A stretch of DNA of 64,000 nucleotides, taken from assembly GCA_003988855.1 (NCBI GenBank), contig QYAI01000028.1, positions 372,001-436,000 of the forward strand. The letters are read 5' to 3'. Source of the DNA: Arachnopeziza araneosa (taxonomy: Eukaryota > Ascomycota > Leotiomycetes > Helotiales > Arachnopezizaceae). The notes beneath the pieces were generated by a model, which made no database searches, was not told the origin of the DNA, and worked only from the letters and a program-made list of their open reading frames with translations. Of this stretch, positions 9,021 to 21,127 are shown one piece after another (position 1 is the first letter of the stretch; each line of letters opens with the position of its first letter). Both the position numbers and the translations under genes were made by a program.

Positions 9021-11436
9021 TCACCAGGAAGTATGCTCTTCCCACCCCGAGAGTAGCCATGAATCAGGCATGTTGAAATCTCCCGTCCAGTCTTGGATCC
9101 CATTTCCCATATCAAAATTAAATAAAAAATCAGGCGTCGTCCCAGTGGTGCCAGTGGTGCCAGTGCCGGGTGTGAAAGTGGAGTCACCTATGCCACTACT
9201 GCTGCCTTCCCTTTTCAAGGTAGAGTCCGCTGCAAATCTTTTTGAAAGCAGATCATAGCATAATCGGACGCTCTCTATCCCAGCCTCTAGAACGGGACGA
9301 TCTGGAACTTGCCCCAATTCAGTTGCCTCGATCTGAGCGATGACGACGGATATGAATAAATGGCCCTTGATGTTATTCTCCATTAGCTTGACTCGTTTCG
9401 CAGCCAGCTCCTGACAGCTTCGCAAAGCCTGCTTCAGAGGCTCTCGAGCAGCTCGACCTTGTTCGGAAGAGGTTGACTCTTCTTCTAGTTGAGTGAAAAT
9501 CTCGGCCCAGATTATCAAGGATGAATGCACATTAAGGCTTTTGTAAAAGCTGCCGCTCATATATGTGAGACGGGTATAATCATCGACAACGGTTGAGTCA
9601 ACGATGGGACTTCCAATCTGTAAATCAGCTTGTGGTGAAGATATATTGTCAGGTGGGTAGTTCATCATCGTCATGGCGCAATCTAGACAGGTTTTGCGGG
9701 AAAAATAGTAGTGAGGATCCTTCTGTGCCTTGATGGCGTAGGGCCGGTGAAGGGCTAACAAGAAACGGCGTACCCAGAGATCCAGAAGGTTCAGTTGAAA
9801 TTGAGAGACTTTAGGATTGGAAAGTGACGTAGAGTTCACTCGTGACACAAAGGTGTTGTGGTCTTTACAATGGGCAGTCAACTCTGAGCCAAGTTCAAGA
9901 ACTTCCTCATAGGAAGATTCAAAGTGGAAGTTGTTTGCCTGGCGGACAACTTCCAGTCGCGCAACCAGAGATTTCAGTAATATTCTTTGTATTGAGGTTT
10001 GGGTAAAGACATCATCTGGCTTTGGATGCACTGCGATACTATCTTCATCAATGTCAGAATCATCAATGTTAGATGGAGGCTCGGTATCAAAATCATCCAT
10101 AGAGATCAGCGGGGGCATTCCAGAATCAAGCGCCGACTGAACATTCCACTCGAGTATAGTAGCCCAGAGTCTTCTCCTCAGCTCTGCGTGCAAAGGTTTG
10201 ATGTTTGGCAGAAACTTGGGGTCACGGTGGAAACCCATTTGAAAAGCAGTTCGTAATAACGCTCCAGCCGATATCCAGATAAGATCACCAGCGACGGCGT
10301 TATCAAGCCTGGCCATGAGAACTAGACAATAGACCTGAAGCCCAGAAATATGTAATCTTCCCTTTTCAAATGGAGAAGCCAGCCAGGTCTGTGCTGCAAA
10401 TATCCATTGCAGAGCTTGTCGCCTCCAAATGGTGGAGTCGGGCCCCTGGTAGAGACAAGCTCCGAGAGACATGACTAGCAGTATTTTCAGCACATTAACA
10501 GTACTCGCTTCTGCAGGGTTACCCCAATATTCAGCGTATTCAGTGAAAAACGAAGGGCGATGCAAGACTCGCGTGGATGACTCCAAAGTCCGGAAATAGA
10601 TGGCAACTAACTGATCGCATATATCTCGTGGCGGAAATGTGTCTCGAAAGTTTGGGTTTGTGAGCCACTCTTTATGGGGTTTGGACTTTGCCTGTTTCGC
10701 AAGAGCCTTACATTTTGCTACACCTTCGGCAAGTTCGCGTCTTTTGGTGTTTTCGTAGCTCCATTTGTTGCTTGAATCTGGTTCAACAGCCAAAGAGGCA
10801 ATCCTGTCAAACTGAGCAAATCAGCAAAGTACTCAAAATATCAGTCGAAGGGACAATTACCATTCCGAAGGAATGCATCCAGTGACTTGATCCGAAGAAT
10901 CTCGTCTTCGAGACGGTGCCATGCAGTTCCTTCTGTTCCAGTGCACCTTGAAAGTGCTTTTCCTTGCGCCCCTTATCTTTCCAAGAGAACCCAGTTGTGG
11001 CGGATTTAAGCTTCTTCTCTAGGAATTCCACTCGTTCTTGAAGAGATTGCCGACTTGTCGGTGCTTGATGAGCGTCCACAGGCTGATGCAAACGAGAAGA
11101 TTGTGGGGTGAAGACTGTCTCAAAATCTGGAGCAACGGCGTGTTTAGTTGCCCAGATAGTATTGCTAGTTGAACCCTCACTGGGTATATTGTTTGCACCT
11201 CCGATTCCGGATTCTGGTGGACTGCTGGTAGGTCGAAGTGGGAGTTCGGAATTCACGTGATTTGCTGTGATGGGTATGCTATCTTGATAGCTGCAGTTGG
11301 CGGTCTTTGACTGTACGCATTGGCCGCAAGGGTAGTTTCTATCACACTTGATTTTCCGTTTTCGACACTGCTCGCAGGAGAGGGCAGGTCGCCGTCTCTT
11401 GCGTGGAGGTGGGGGGTTATCTTGTGGCTCGGACAT
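9021..11436 (-). CDS. Zn2Cys6 transcription factor with fungal-specific TF domain (788 aa)
   Basis: Two exons, 11436-10861 and 10811-9021, joined over a 49 nt intron in phase 0. The Zn2Cys6 cluster is at residues 21-48 (C21, C24, C31, C37, C40, C48), preceded by a basic run RKRRR and followed by a likely coiled coil (SLQERVEFLEKKLK). The second exon holds the fungal_trans middle homology region: it has the HRPSF motif, then LRTAFQMGFHRDPKF and RRRLWATILEWN, which are typical. The C-terminus has a GTTGTTGTT stretch coded by a short repeat at 9150-9175. It is a nuclear DNA-binding regulator, divergent from the MFS transporter at 12268; that transporter is a natural candidate target. The target pathway is unknown. 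Confidence 0.88.
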
Positions 11437-12267
11437 AGTGAAGCTGTGTGAAAAAGCCGTTCTCAAAAATTAAGTGTCCTCCGATACGTCCGAGTTAGTA
11501 AGTCATTTGGATTCAAGATGGGTTTTCGAAAGGATGCCGGCTGAGATGCCAAGTGTACATGTGGACTTCTGTGGAAGCAGGGGCTGACCGTAGTGGGAGG
11601 CGAAGATGACAGTGACCCTAAGCACCCGCGTCACAGCTCGTCCAGAACGTTTTGAAACGGGCATGCGCAGAAATCCGACGCGGATCTGATAACTATGAGG
11701 CTGAAATAAAGTGTCCGAGTGTTGCGACCGAGATGTTGCGACAGGGCGTTTGAGAGGAGATGACTTCGGCCTTAGACATTGACGCGAACACCGAGCGAGC
11801 GCGGTTTAGAAGATTGGGTGTGGCTTTAGGAACCACTCCGCTCTCTTGTCGAGTTAAAAGAGCTCGTTTAGGCTCTTTGGAGCGAGATTATCCACCCCCG
11901 TTATTCGACCACTATACGCGGCAGGGGGTGATTTCACCTGGCGGTTGTAAGGAGTCTTGTTGTGACCGAGCTGTGAACTTGAAAAAGCTTAAAGAATGAC
12001 CGATATGACTCTTACCGGCCGCTTGATTATCTGATCGAAAACTATAAAGTCCTAGCCCCTGCCTTTTCCGACCCTATTGGGCATTTCTACATTCATTTCT
12101 CGCATCTTGGCCGAGCTGCTTATATCCGTCGGTGTCGCTAAATTCGGTGAAGTCGCGATACCCTCACCTCGAAGAAGGGAAAGTCCATATAATAATTTCA
12201 CGGGGCATATCTTACTCGCACCATCCAGACTTCATTNTTGTCATCCTTCCTTGCATCCACTCTCAAA
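11437..12267. promoter_or_regulatory. divergent promoter of the TF and MFS transporter genes
   Basis: 831 bp between the divergent regulator and transporter. Several CGG/CCG triplets are present, as Zn2Cys6 regulators use, but no clear palindrome stands out. One N base at 12237. An 80-codon open frame at 11760-11999 was judged accidental. Confidence 0.45.
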
Positions 12268-13828
12268 ATGTCAACCACCACGGCCAACTCGACGGCCCCT
12301 GAGCCTTCCAAAACCCAGCCGATCGATAGCGATCTGGAGAATGGGACGGACAAGAATTCAGTTGAGCCCGACACGGAAAAGAACTCCATAGTGCAGGTTG
12401 AAACAACCCCATCCAACGTCCACGAATTCCCCGAGGGTGGTTTCAGGGCGTGGGCCGTTGCCTCAGGCGCTTCTGCAGTCCTCTTCAGCACGTTTGGCTT
12501 TGCAAATGCTTTTGGGTATGCTCCCACTCACCAAATGCCAATACCTCACATAGCCAACACATCTCTAGTATCTTGCAAGAATATTATCAAGTACACCAGC
12601 TCAAACATAAATCCCCATCGGATATTTCATGGATCGGTTCACTCCAGATCTTCTTCCTTTTCGCTGGCAACCTTTTCGGAGGTCCTCTGTTCGATAGATA
12701 TGGGGCCAAGGTACGAACAAGTCACCTGATTTGATATCTGTGCTTATTCCAGTTCAATAGTTCTTATATCCGTCCGCCATCACTTATGTTTTTGGAGTCT
12801 TTATGACTAGTATCTGCAAAGAGTACTACCAATTTGTGCTTGCCCAAGGCGTTCTCTGTGGTATCTCGATGGGCATGAGCAGTAAGTCACTATAGCACTG
12901 TAAACTTTCCTCGGGTCTCTTGTGAGCCTGGAAGCATCGTCACTCTTTGAGGTACGGCCGAGAACGAAACACTGACTTCTCATATCTAGTGGCTCCGTCT
13001 ATGGCAGCAACAGGTCAATACTTTATGAAGAAGCGCGGGGCGGCAATGGGTCTAGCCATCGCTGGCTCTTCCATTGGTGGTGTCGTCTTTCCAATCATGC
13101 TCAGCAAGCTCCTTAATAACCCGAAGATCTCCTTTGGCTGGGCAATCCGCATCGTAGCTTTCGTCATGATCGTCGTCATGCTCCCAGGTGCCTTTGCGAT
13201 TCGTGCTCGACTACCGCCTCGAAAGGGTCTCTTCTTCCTACCCCGAGCTTTCAAAGAACCCCAATACGTCGCAACTCTGGCTGCCGTCTTTCTTATGATC
13301 TTGGGCATCTTCACGCCTTTCTTCTATCTCCCCTCGTTCGCTGTTGCACATGGAATGAGCGTCGAACTTGCATCTTACATTGTGGCGATTCTCAACGGAG
13401 CCTCTTTCTTCGGACGTGTCATCCCTGGTGTTCTGGGAGATAAAGTCGGTCGCTATAACGCTCTTTCTGCTGCTGGCATCAGCAGTGGTATTCTCATCTT
13501 CTGCATGCAGGCTACGAAGAGTAATGCTTCCATCATCGCGTTTTCAGCTCTGTTTGGTTTCTGCTCTGGAGCCATTGTCTCGGGAATGTCCGTTACAATC
13601 GCAACGATTCCCAAGGACCCAAGAAACATCGGTACATATATGGGAATGGGAATGGCAGTGATTTCCATTGGTGCTCTCGTTGGCCCCCCTATCGATGGAG
13701 CTTTCGTGAGTCACTTTCATGGATTCGCTCAACTTTCCATTTACAGTGGTGCCGTCGTTCTTGTCGGTGGGATTGGAGCGTACTTGGTGAAGTTTACCGC
13801 GGTAGAGGGTATCTGGGGAAAGATATAG
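12268..13828 (+). CDS. MFS monocarboxylate-type transporter (449 aa)
   Basis: Four exons: 12268-12515, 12569-12710, 12761-12881 and 12990-13828; all joins keep frame. The hydrophilic N-terminus is followed by FPEGGFRAWAVASGASAVLFSTFGFANAFG, the opening of the fungal monocarboxylate porter (MCT/Mch) family, and then LQEYYQ and the loop DRYGAK. The second half has the conserved FFGRVIPGVLGDKVGRYN. About 12 membrane segments can be traced. Members move carboxylates, riboflavin or secondary metabolites by proton-linked transport at the plasma membrane. The substrate cannot be told. It is divergent from the Zn2Cys6 regulator at 9021-11436, which may control it. The Met at 12268 is used rather than a frame extension that runs into the N at 12237. 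Confidence 0.86.
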
Positions 13829-15177
13829 GCGTTTTCGCATTAAAATTTCTGAGGGAAAGATTATTTATCTTTGTACACGTTGTGCATGTAGAAGCATACG
13901 GGCATACGGCAAACAGGCGTTCAGGCAGCACTCTTCACTCTTCTTGGATGTCTTAGCAATGCGGCGTAATACCCTTGTAGTCCTGCGCTCTCGCTGGCGC
14001 AAAAATAGCAGCGAGCCAAATGTACCTCTTGTAAAGTTTCATCCGCAAGTGTTTCATCAAAAGATCTGTGATTTTATGGATCTCTGTCGAGCAATTTCCT
14101 CAGGAGACGTACCTCCCATAGACTAGACGTTCAATTTGGCCGCTCCATAGTCTCAATCTTCTCTTGACCTATTAAATTCGAGAAGTACCGTTGTCAAAGC
14201 ATTCCGGCTATTAAATCTTGGTCAAGACTATGAAGAAATGCATACTAAAGATAGAGAAAGGCCTGAATTCAATGTCTCCTTGGAGTTATAATCAGATCTA
14301 TGACTTCGCATATATAGACAGATCTGACTGTTGGACGATGAGTAAAGGAGAAATGAGGTGAAGTAAAAGAGCAATAGAGCCTATTTATTGAAGATTGCGC
14401 AGGTACCCTTTTTAATTCAAGGAATCAAGAAACGCTGCAGGGTAACCGTGGTCGCATGCCGAAAGTGGAAGACTTTGCCACCCTCAGGCTCGAAAGGGGA
14501 AGTTGAGGGTGCCAAAATAGACCGACGATGACGATTTCTTTCAGGGTTGGGCTGCCAATGCGGGGTGCAGCAGCAGCAGCAGCAGCAGCATGCCTCTTCC
14601 CCTGCATGAACAGAATCAGCAGAAAGAACAGAGTTAGAATCGAGAGAGTCAACAATTATTGCAGCCGCTGGGAGGGAGATGGCTTGAAACCCTACCACTT
14701 GGCCTGTGGTGTTCCGAGGAGCGAAGAGGGCGTGGGAGGGATTGGATCGCCAAGGAAAAGTTCAAGATCAACCCCTGAGGAAAAAGCAGAGCAAACATCC
14801 ACCCCCGCCAAAAAAAGACCAAGCCAACAACAATTCGCTGCCAACTCAGCAGATCGCGTCACTCCACACTACACCGACATGGCAGGCTTGCAAGGTTTTG
14901 GTTCTTCCAATAAGACCTTTCTTGCTGGCCCATCGGTGGCCCCTTTTGATATTTTTACATTCACCCCGAGTCCAAACGTTGCACACAACAAGCAAACCTG
15001 CACTATATTCGGCTGCTTCGCCGCCGCAGGAACCACCTTCCGATCCACTGCCGCGTAACAACCATCTCCAAACACCAAGCTGACAATCCAGACGAGCCTT
15101 GTACACCCCCTACGTTTGGCAGAGTGTCCGCTCCCAATTGATGGTGTAGGAAGCCATTTGCGTGTGCCTGGCCTAAT
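13829..15177. other. intergenic region with a GCA trinucleotide repeat
   Basis: 1.35 kb between two plus-strand genes, covering the 3' end of the MFS gene and the promoter/5' UTR of the DUF8004-like gene. A (GCA)8 microsatellite is at 14567-14590. An open frame of 176 codons (14528-15058) crosses the repeat but has no family features and was not called. Confidence 0.45.
14567..14590. repeat. (GCA)8 microsatellite
   Basis: Eight tandem GCA units in the upstream region of the DUF8004-like gene; likely length-variable between strains. Confidence 0.95.
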
Positions 15178-18167
15178 ATGAATACACCCGGTAAGTCCTT
15201 CCCCAACAGGAACGTTCGCCATTTCTCTTCTAGATCGGCTCCTGCTGTTCTCGACACGGTTGAAGAAGACGACAAAGAAGAAGACACAGATGCTCTAGGT
15301 CTATCAAGTAGTTCAAACAAGATGACCCAGCACGAGCAGCAACCTTCTCGACTTCATCGAATCGTCCAATTCCTCCCTAAACTCAATACAAATTCTAAGT
15401 TGCAGAAAGGCTCCCCTCAACGACCACCTACCCTCCGAAAACAACTGCCCGTGGCACACGAACTAACCGTCCCACCACCCTCACGCTCAGCACCTCAACT
15501 CCCTCTTCTCGATCACCCTGAGTCTGCCAAACCACATGTGAACCATACGAATAGACTTCAGAAACATGGCTTTACACCTCGAGAGAAAGCCCTTCCTCGA
15601 ATACCGCCTCCAATTCCATCAGTTCCTGTAGAATTAGCAGCTGAACCTGTAGCACGACCCAGAGGCAACTCTCTCCTGCAGCCAAACACACAATCTGAGT
15701 ACGGCAGTGGACAGTCCGTGCCAATACCATTGCCTTTTGCTAGACCAGATTCATATCATTCAGAAGGAGAAGGAAATAATACATCGAAACTTAGGAAGAG
15801 TTGGTTAGGGAGGAAGTCAAGAAACACTTCCCAGGACTTGACTCATTCAAGTGCTCAGGCATGGGTCAATGCCGGTACTGCAAAGATTCAATATAACATC
15901 CAATTTCTCCTTAATGGCGAGAAGGTCAGACCATACGAGGTGCAAGATTAGATCGTTTCTAACATATCTCATAGGTACCCGAACTATGGAACGATTCAGC
16001 AGACACGTTTGTATATCTTTATCCAAAGGAAACCGGGCGTGGTCCACAATTTCGAGTCCCTTCCACGGTCCTTGCATCTTCACAGCCGTTGCTCAGTTTA
16101 ATCCAGATCGATACAGCAACGAGTCGCTTCATGGGGAGGAGTTTTGATGGGAGGTCCAGTCTTACTATTGATGATGCCACTCGCAACCTACCTGTTCGAG
16201 GCATTGAGACCCCACCATACACACCAAAGACCAGTATAACTACTTCAGATGACCAATCCGATAGCTCTGGAGATTCCGTCAGATCGCTCACGACTCAGCA
16301 GCACCAATTCCATCTGTACTTTCCAACCCAATTGCATTCGATGGGTCCTCATTTTCCTCCGGAAGACATTCAAAAGCTGGTCGAAACCCGTAATCTATTC
16401 GCACTCCTTACTGGGCAGCCCCTCATTGCAATTCATAGCTGTCCAACCAACTTCCGTATCTTTTTGGCCATTGCTTCACTTCTGAGAGATTTCGAGTTCA
16501 GCAGCGAAGATGGCACTTCTCTGGGTAGCGCTGTAGATGCTGCGTTCAGTTTCTGCTTGAAGGATACGGTGCAATTGGCTGATTGCCGGGAAAGCAGAGA
16601 GTCGACGCTCGAAGCTCTTGTTCTTGGTGAGGCCTTGAAGTCTACAGAGCTTTACAACGAAGCCTTCGCCCATGCGGTCGGCAAGTATGATGACATTCGT
16701 TCACTCAAATCCCCAATATTTGAGCTAATCTCGAATCTCACTCGAAATCGAGTAGAGAAAGCTTCGATGGATCTGAAAGGCATTCAAAGATCGGCAAATG
16801 ATCGATTAACAAACTTTGAATTCCCTTCTCTCTTTGCTGGCATCGCTACATCGTCAAGCAGCGAAGAATCTAGGATTATTCGCTTCAAGGCGTGGAAATC
16901 CAGCTTCTTGAGTATGCGAAAGCACGTAATATCCTACTACAAGGATCTTCATGGGCAATGGCCACCGAAAGCAAGCAGTAAGAAGAATGATTTTGTTGAA
17001 GGGGGACTGAATCGCTTGGTATTGAAGGGTTTATACAGCGATCTTTGCGATCTTTATGATTTTCTAGCCGATGAAGCAGCCCTCACGACTCGCGTTTACA
17101 ATGAAGATGGGGAGGAAGCAGCCAATGTCTCTCCTGTCTCTGCTGCACTGCGAAAGCTACTCGACGAGTACGATCGATCATCTCCACCAGTCCAACCACC
17201 AATCCCATTTGATATCCCTCTCATTCCCACAGTCCAAAGCCTGGAATCCGGCTTTCAGATGCTTTCACCTAAGGATCAACATAAACATTTGAATCGGAAG
17301 CTCAAGGATTACGAGACTCAGCTAGTCCTTTCAAAAAGTCATAACCTGGATGCCGATTATAAAAGCCCTTTTATGGAGATGTTCAAATCATTCGAAGCAA
17401 AGGAAGCTCGTGGGAAAACGTCAACAGAACTGTCCGAGCAGCGCCACGGGTATTGGATTTTCCTATATGCCTGTCTTCAATCACTTCCCCTCCTCGCGAC
17501 AGATGCGCCTGGGCTTCAATATACCGACGGGGTCGAGTATTTTCTCTGTTCCGTACCATTAGGGAATCTACCATGGCTAGAGGATCAATCCCAAGTCAAG
17601 ATGGCATGGTTCGGTGTTCAAGGCGGTCAACAGATTGTCAGTTTGCCAAGCGATGTTGTTAACCACGGAGTTGAAGCTACATACCGCCGGTCTCACTGTT
17701 GGACCGTTGCTCAGAAATGGATTGAAGGTGAGCATTCTGGTATTTCCGCACCATCAGAAGACATGGAACTGCTATCACCGCTCTCGCCACCACCTGGATT
17801 TGCTGGTGGAGAGCTAGGCCTACGACCTAGTGTTCGCAATCGCCAACGATCTTCGAGCGCATCTTCTCAGCGAAGCCCAGATGGTGGATTGAGCCCATAT
17901 AACCGAAACGCGAGAAGTCAGAGTCGGCAATCTCAAAGAAATAGCATAGCTCTTGGTCTCGAACGTCTGCCGCTCGAAACCGATGGAGGTCATTGGAGTC
18001 CCGTCAACCTGCAACCCACATCTCGAGGTACAAGTCCTATTGGGTACCCATCGAAAAGAGGTAGTAGTGCTGGGCTTTCAACACCATCGGAGAGGAAAGG
18101 AAGCACCTTTGATGATATCCTTGGAAGTATGGACCAAGAGGTGGAAAAGAAGAAGGGGAAAAAGTGA
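15178..18167 (+). CDS. DUF8004-like fungal protein (984 aa)
   Basis: Two exons, 15178-15939 and 15975-18167; the 35 nt intron is short but the join gives a smooth sequence (VRPYE-VPELWNDSADTFVYLYP). The N-terminal ~220 residues are Pro/Ser-rich and probably disordered. A folded region follows from about residue 230 to 830, with the stretch PPEDIQKLVETRNLFALLTGQPL and the repeated mention of FPSLFAG that I know from fungal proteins labelled DUF8004. The C-terminal ~140 residues are again low-complexity (Ser/Arg/Pro). No catalytic motif is visible. The role is unknown; the layout resembles a scaffold or signalling protein. The start could also be the Met at 15322. Confidence 0.75.
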
Positions 18168-19708
18168 GGAGTTTTATACAAGTTATGAGGCATGATTGCG
18201 TGTGGAGGTATATCAAAATCCTAAAAGGTATTAATGCATGGATGTTTGGCGTATGCATGGCATAGCGGGAGGCGTTTATAGTTATCTCCATTGATAAGTT
18301 GGGAACACCTTTTGGGGGATAGAACCCACGAATAATAATTTGAGATTTGAGATGTACTTGAACCTTCTTTCTACCAATACACAGTTCTCGAAGCTGCTCT
18401 CCTTTGCTGACAAATTCTCGTATGAGCCATAGTTATAGAGAATTGTAAGATATTATGCGATCGTCCGAACCCCTCGCTAAACCTGTCATCTTTTGACCTT
18501 ATCGTCGGTAATCCCAAGCTGAGTACCTTGTCAGCCCAGCCAGGCCAGGTCATATTTTTGGACGTGCTTGGCCGCGGCCGCATTTGTTGGCAAGACAATA
18601 TGCCTCAGAATAGAAGTTTGTATTTTTAGAGGAAGATACGACGTGCAACAAACCGCGCTCTCTCCCACAGCTTCAGCAGAGCCGAAGGTTGAGGGGCGCG
18701 GCGCAAGTGGTGTCACGTGTTCGTTGGAAAGCTGCTTCCTGTCTAACCTCAGGTTCCAGATTTGCGGGTTCCTTTTAGATCCATTTGCTGGCTCCCACTT
18801 ATCACGTGGGTAGAGGTAGGAATGGAACCGTAGGTGTACAGTACTCACATGACTTGATAGTCTGTGCGTTTTTGCCGCATCAACTACCTAGATAAGGACC
18901 CCACTCTACCTTGAAGAATATATATACACACATCCCATCGAAATGCTACTGCTTGGCAGGGCAGCTTCTGTCGGCCACCACGAATATCCGAGATGATGAA
19001 CAGGCCGTAAAGTTGTTAAAGAAGTGGATCATCGTGGCTAGTCTGGATAGGTTGCGATTCTCTGACAACCGTCAGACTATCTGGTCCGGCAGCTTGGAGG
19101 AAATCTCAGTAGTGTTCAACACGCTCGACTTGGACGCCATCTCGTGTATAGATGTCTACCCTCACAAGAAATCATCAAGTCTTTCACATCAGAGGAGTTC
19201 AAAGATTCTTGTAAGCAACGAAAACATCCTTCAGGGTAACTCTTGATCTAATACATTATTTGACAAAAATCGAAAACATGGCGTTGTCATTCAGATTTAT
19301 CCTCCTTATGAACTCCTCTAATGTATCAATGACTTCACTCCAATGTATTGGCGCCGCCCATCCATTGCTCAACAAGTGCTAAAGGGAGCATACCTCGCCA
19401 AATCGCAACCTTAACCTCTATACGACGAAAGCAAAATTTCTAAATTCATAATAAATGGCTCATCATCTCTAATCCCGAACCTCTAAACTCGAATCTCTCA
19501 GACCTCTGCAGCTTCCTCACAATGATATGACCGGCTTCGCCAGGAGCTATTTGTTCTTTATACAGGTGTTAGCATCTATTCCTGACGCGAGATAATAGGT
19601 ATTCTTAAGCCTGAACTGCAATCAAGGATAGAGCGAGAGGGAGAAAGAGAGGAGAGGATAATCTTGGATTCCCCGCCATCTTTCAATGACATTAAGTTGG
19701 AGGCTTGA
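18168..19708. other. intergenic region, no convincing gene
   Basis: 1.5 kb between the DUF8004-like gene and the AflR-like regulator, which point toward each other. A 111-codon frame at 18911-19246 has no recognised domain; it may be a gene scrap. CACGTG motifs occur near 18715 and 18801. This could mark the left border of the metabolite cluster. Confidence 0.4.
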
Positions 19709-21127
19709 TCATTGTATATGGGATGGTGCAATTTTTAAGTTTTCCCTTAACGACGCTATCACTTGTTTGATGGCACCGTCGCCACCTCTCGGCCCTGGGT
19801 CATCCGCCTCAATGATGGCCCGATAAAGGACTCTCGTTTCACGCCAGTCCAGAATGCCGGCATCCTCTTCGGTGCGGTTTCCTGCATCCTCTCGCAATCT
19901 GGTGGACACGCAATCAGCGTGCGAGAGGCCGAGGGCTTGCTCAAGGAGTTCCAGTTGGTGCTCTACCACCTGCACGAGAAGCCGTAAGCGTAGTCGCGGC
20001 GTCAAAGGAACGAAGAGAAGTTCGGGCCTTCGTTGAGACGATCCAAGATAGGTAGATGGCGTTCCGGCCGAGGAGGATGTGGAAGGGGACCCACTAGAGT
20101 TTTCTAGCCGTTGGTTGAGGTCGACTTGGTTCGTGAGAATTTGACGAAATATCGTGTCGAAGATGGAAATCACGAGCAGGTAGCAGGTGATGATAGTGGC
20201 TACGTGAAGAATGGGCGGTGGTGGAGGCGATTCTAATGAACCTGCAGGGCGGCGCTTAAAGTGCCGTAAGATAGTCAGAAGCTGGGTTGTGCTTTTGAGG
20301 ATTGAAGCCAGCGGGTGAAAACTCCCATCCGGGCTCGCGTCTGTACCTGTCCCAGCGGTAATGCTCAGGTCACTGGAATCCCAGTTGGAAACCCTGAGAA
20401 AAACTACTTGCTTTGCAAGACTCTGTTGCAGGGCTGCCAGGAGAACTCCAGGGTCGCTTTCCGTGACGTCTGGATTGCTTGTTCCCTCGCTCTGTGTATC
20501 GGTAGATGGAAGGTAAACAAACATGCTCTGTCCTCCAGGTGACTGAAAGAGGCTGGAGGGTATCTCCGAGGATAGATCAAATGGTGGTAGCGAAGGCGTC
20601 GGGGTGGGCAAAACATGGTCTTGGGACAGTTGGTCCTGGTGGGAGGAGTTGGAAGACTGATGATCGATGCTATCAGCGTCAAAGTCCAACATGTTGATGA
20701 GATTCGCACCGTCCGATGGAAATGGCATCGGCGCATCCCCGCTGACCTCGACAGACTGTTCGTCGTGGCGGTAAAAAGGCCATGACAGGTAGAGCGGCGA
20801 TGGCATGCTCTCCGGAGTGGTGAGGAGATTCCTTGCAGGCCTTTGATCAAGAGGAGTTGGCTCTACATGGTCGTCAATGCTGGTCGGCTCGTTGTTGAGG
20901 GTTTCCTTCACTATGTGACGCGGTGGCCGGCCCAATGTCTTTGGAGAGCCTGTGGTACAGACCAGATGCATTCGGGTACAGCGATTACAAGAACCTGTGG
21001 GCTCGTCGACCTTGCGTGTGCAGCTCAGCTTCTGGCCACGACAGCGGTCACACGCAGACCGCCGCCAGGGAGAGTGAGGTTTGGCATCACGGCGAGGTGG
21101 AGGCTCGGGGGGAGCCATTGTTGCCAT
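19709..21127 (-). CDS. AflR-like Zn2Cys6 regulator of the metabolite cluster (472 aa)
   Basis: Single exon. The zinc cluster is at residues 26-57 (C26, C29, C36, C47, C50, C57), with a longer middle loop than usual, and is preceded by the basic stretch WRRSACDRCR. The rest fits the aflatoxin-regulatory-protein family: a Pro/Ser-rich middle, then a C-terminal helical region with LLVQVVEHQLELLEQALG. Such proteins sit in secondary-metabolite clusters and switch on their genes from the nucleus. It is the only regulator between 18 and 47 kb, so it is the natural candidate to bind the TTCGGAA(C/G)C motif shared by the cluster promoters. That link is an inference. The Met at 21118 is an alternative start. 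Confidence 0.85.
   Translation of the reverse strand: MATMAPPEPPPRRDAKPHSPWRRSACDRCRGQKLSCTRKVDEPTGSCNRCTRMHLVCTTGSPKTLGRPPRHIVKETLNNEPTSIDDHVEPTPLDQRPARNLLTTPESMPSPLYLSWPFYRHDEQSVEVSGDAPMPFPSDGANLINMLDFDADSIDHQSSNSSHQDQLSQDHVLPTPTPSLPPFDLSSEIPSSLFQSPGGQSMFVYLPSTDTQSEGTSNPDVTESDPGVLLAALQQSLAKQVVFLRVSNWDSSDLSITAGTGTDASPDGSFHPLASILKSTTQLLTILRHFKRRPAGSLESPPPPPILHVATIITCYLLVISIFDTIFRQILTNQVDLNQRLENSSGSPSTSSSAGTPSTYLGSSQRRPELLFVPLTPRLRLRLLVQVVEHQLELLEQALGLSHADCVSTRLREDAGNRTEEDAGILDWRETRVLYRAIIEADDPGPRGGDGAIKQVIASLRENLKIAPSHIQ

Noticed and set aside
14528..15058. 176-codon frame with a poly-Ala stretch
   Set aside because: The Ala run comes from the GCA microsatellite; no domain, no homology features, several overlapping frames of equal quality.
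18911..19246. 111-codon frame between the DUF8004-like gene and the AflR-like regulator
   Set aside because: Looks mildly protein-like but has no domain or neighbours to support it; left as a possible scrap.
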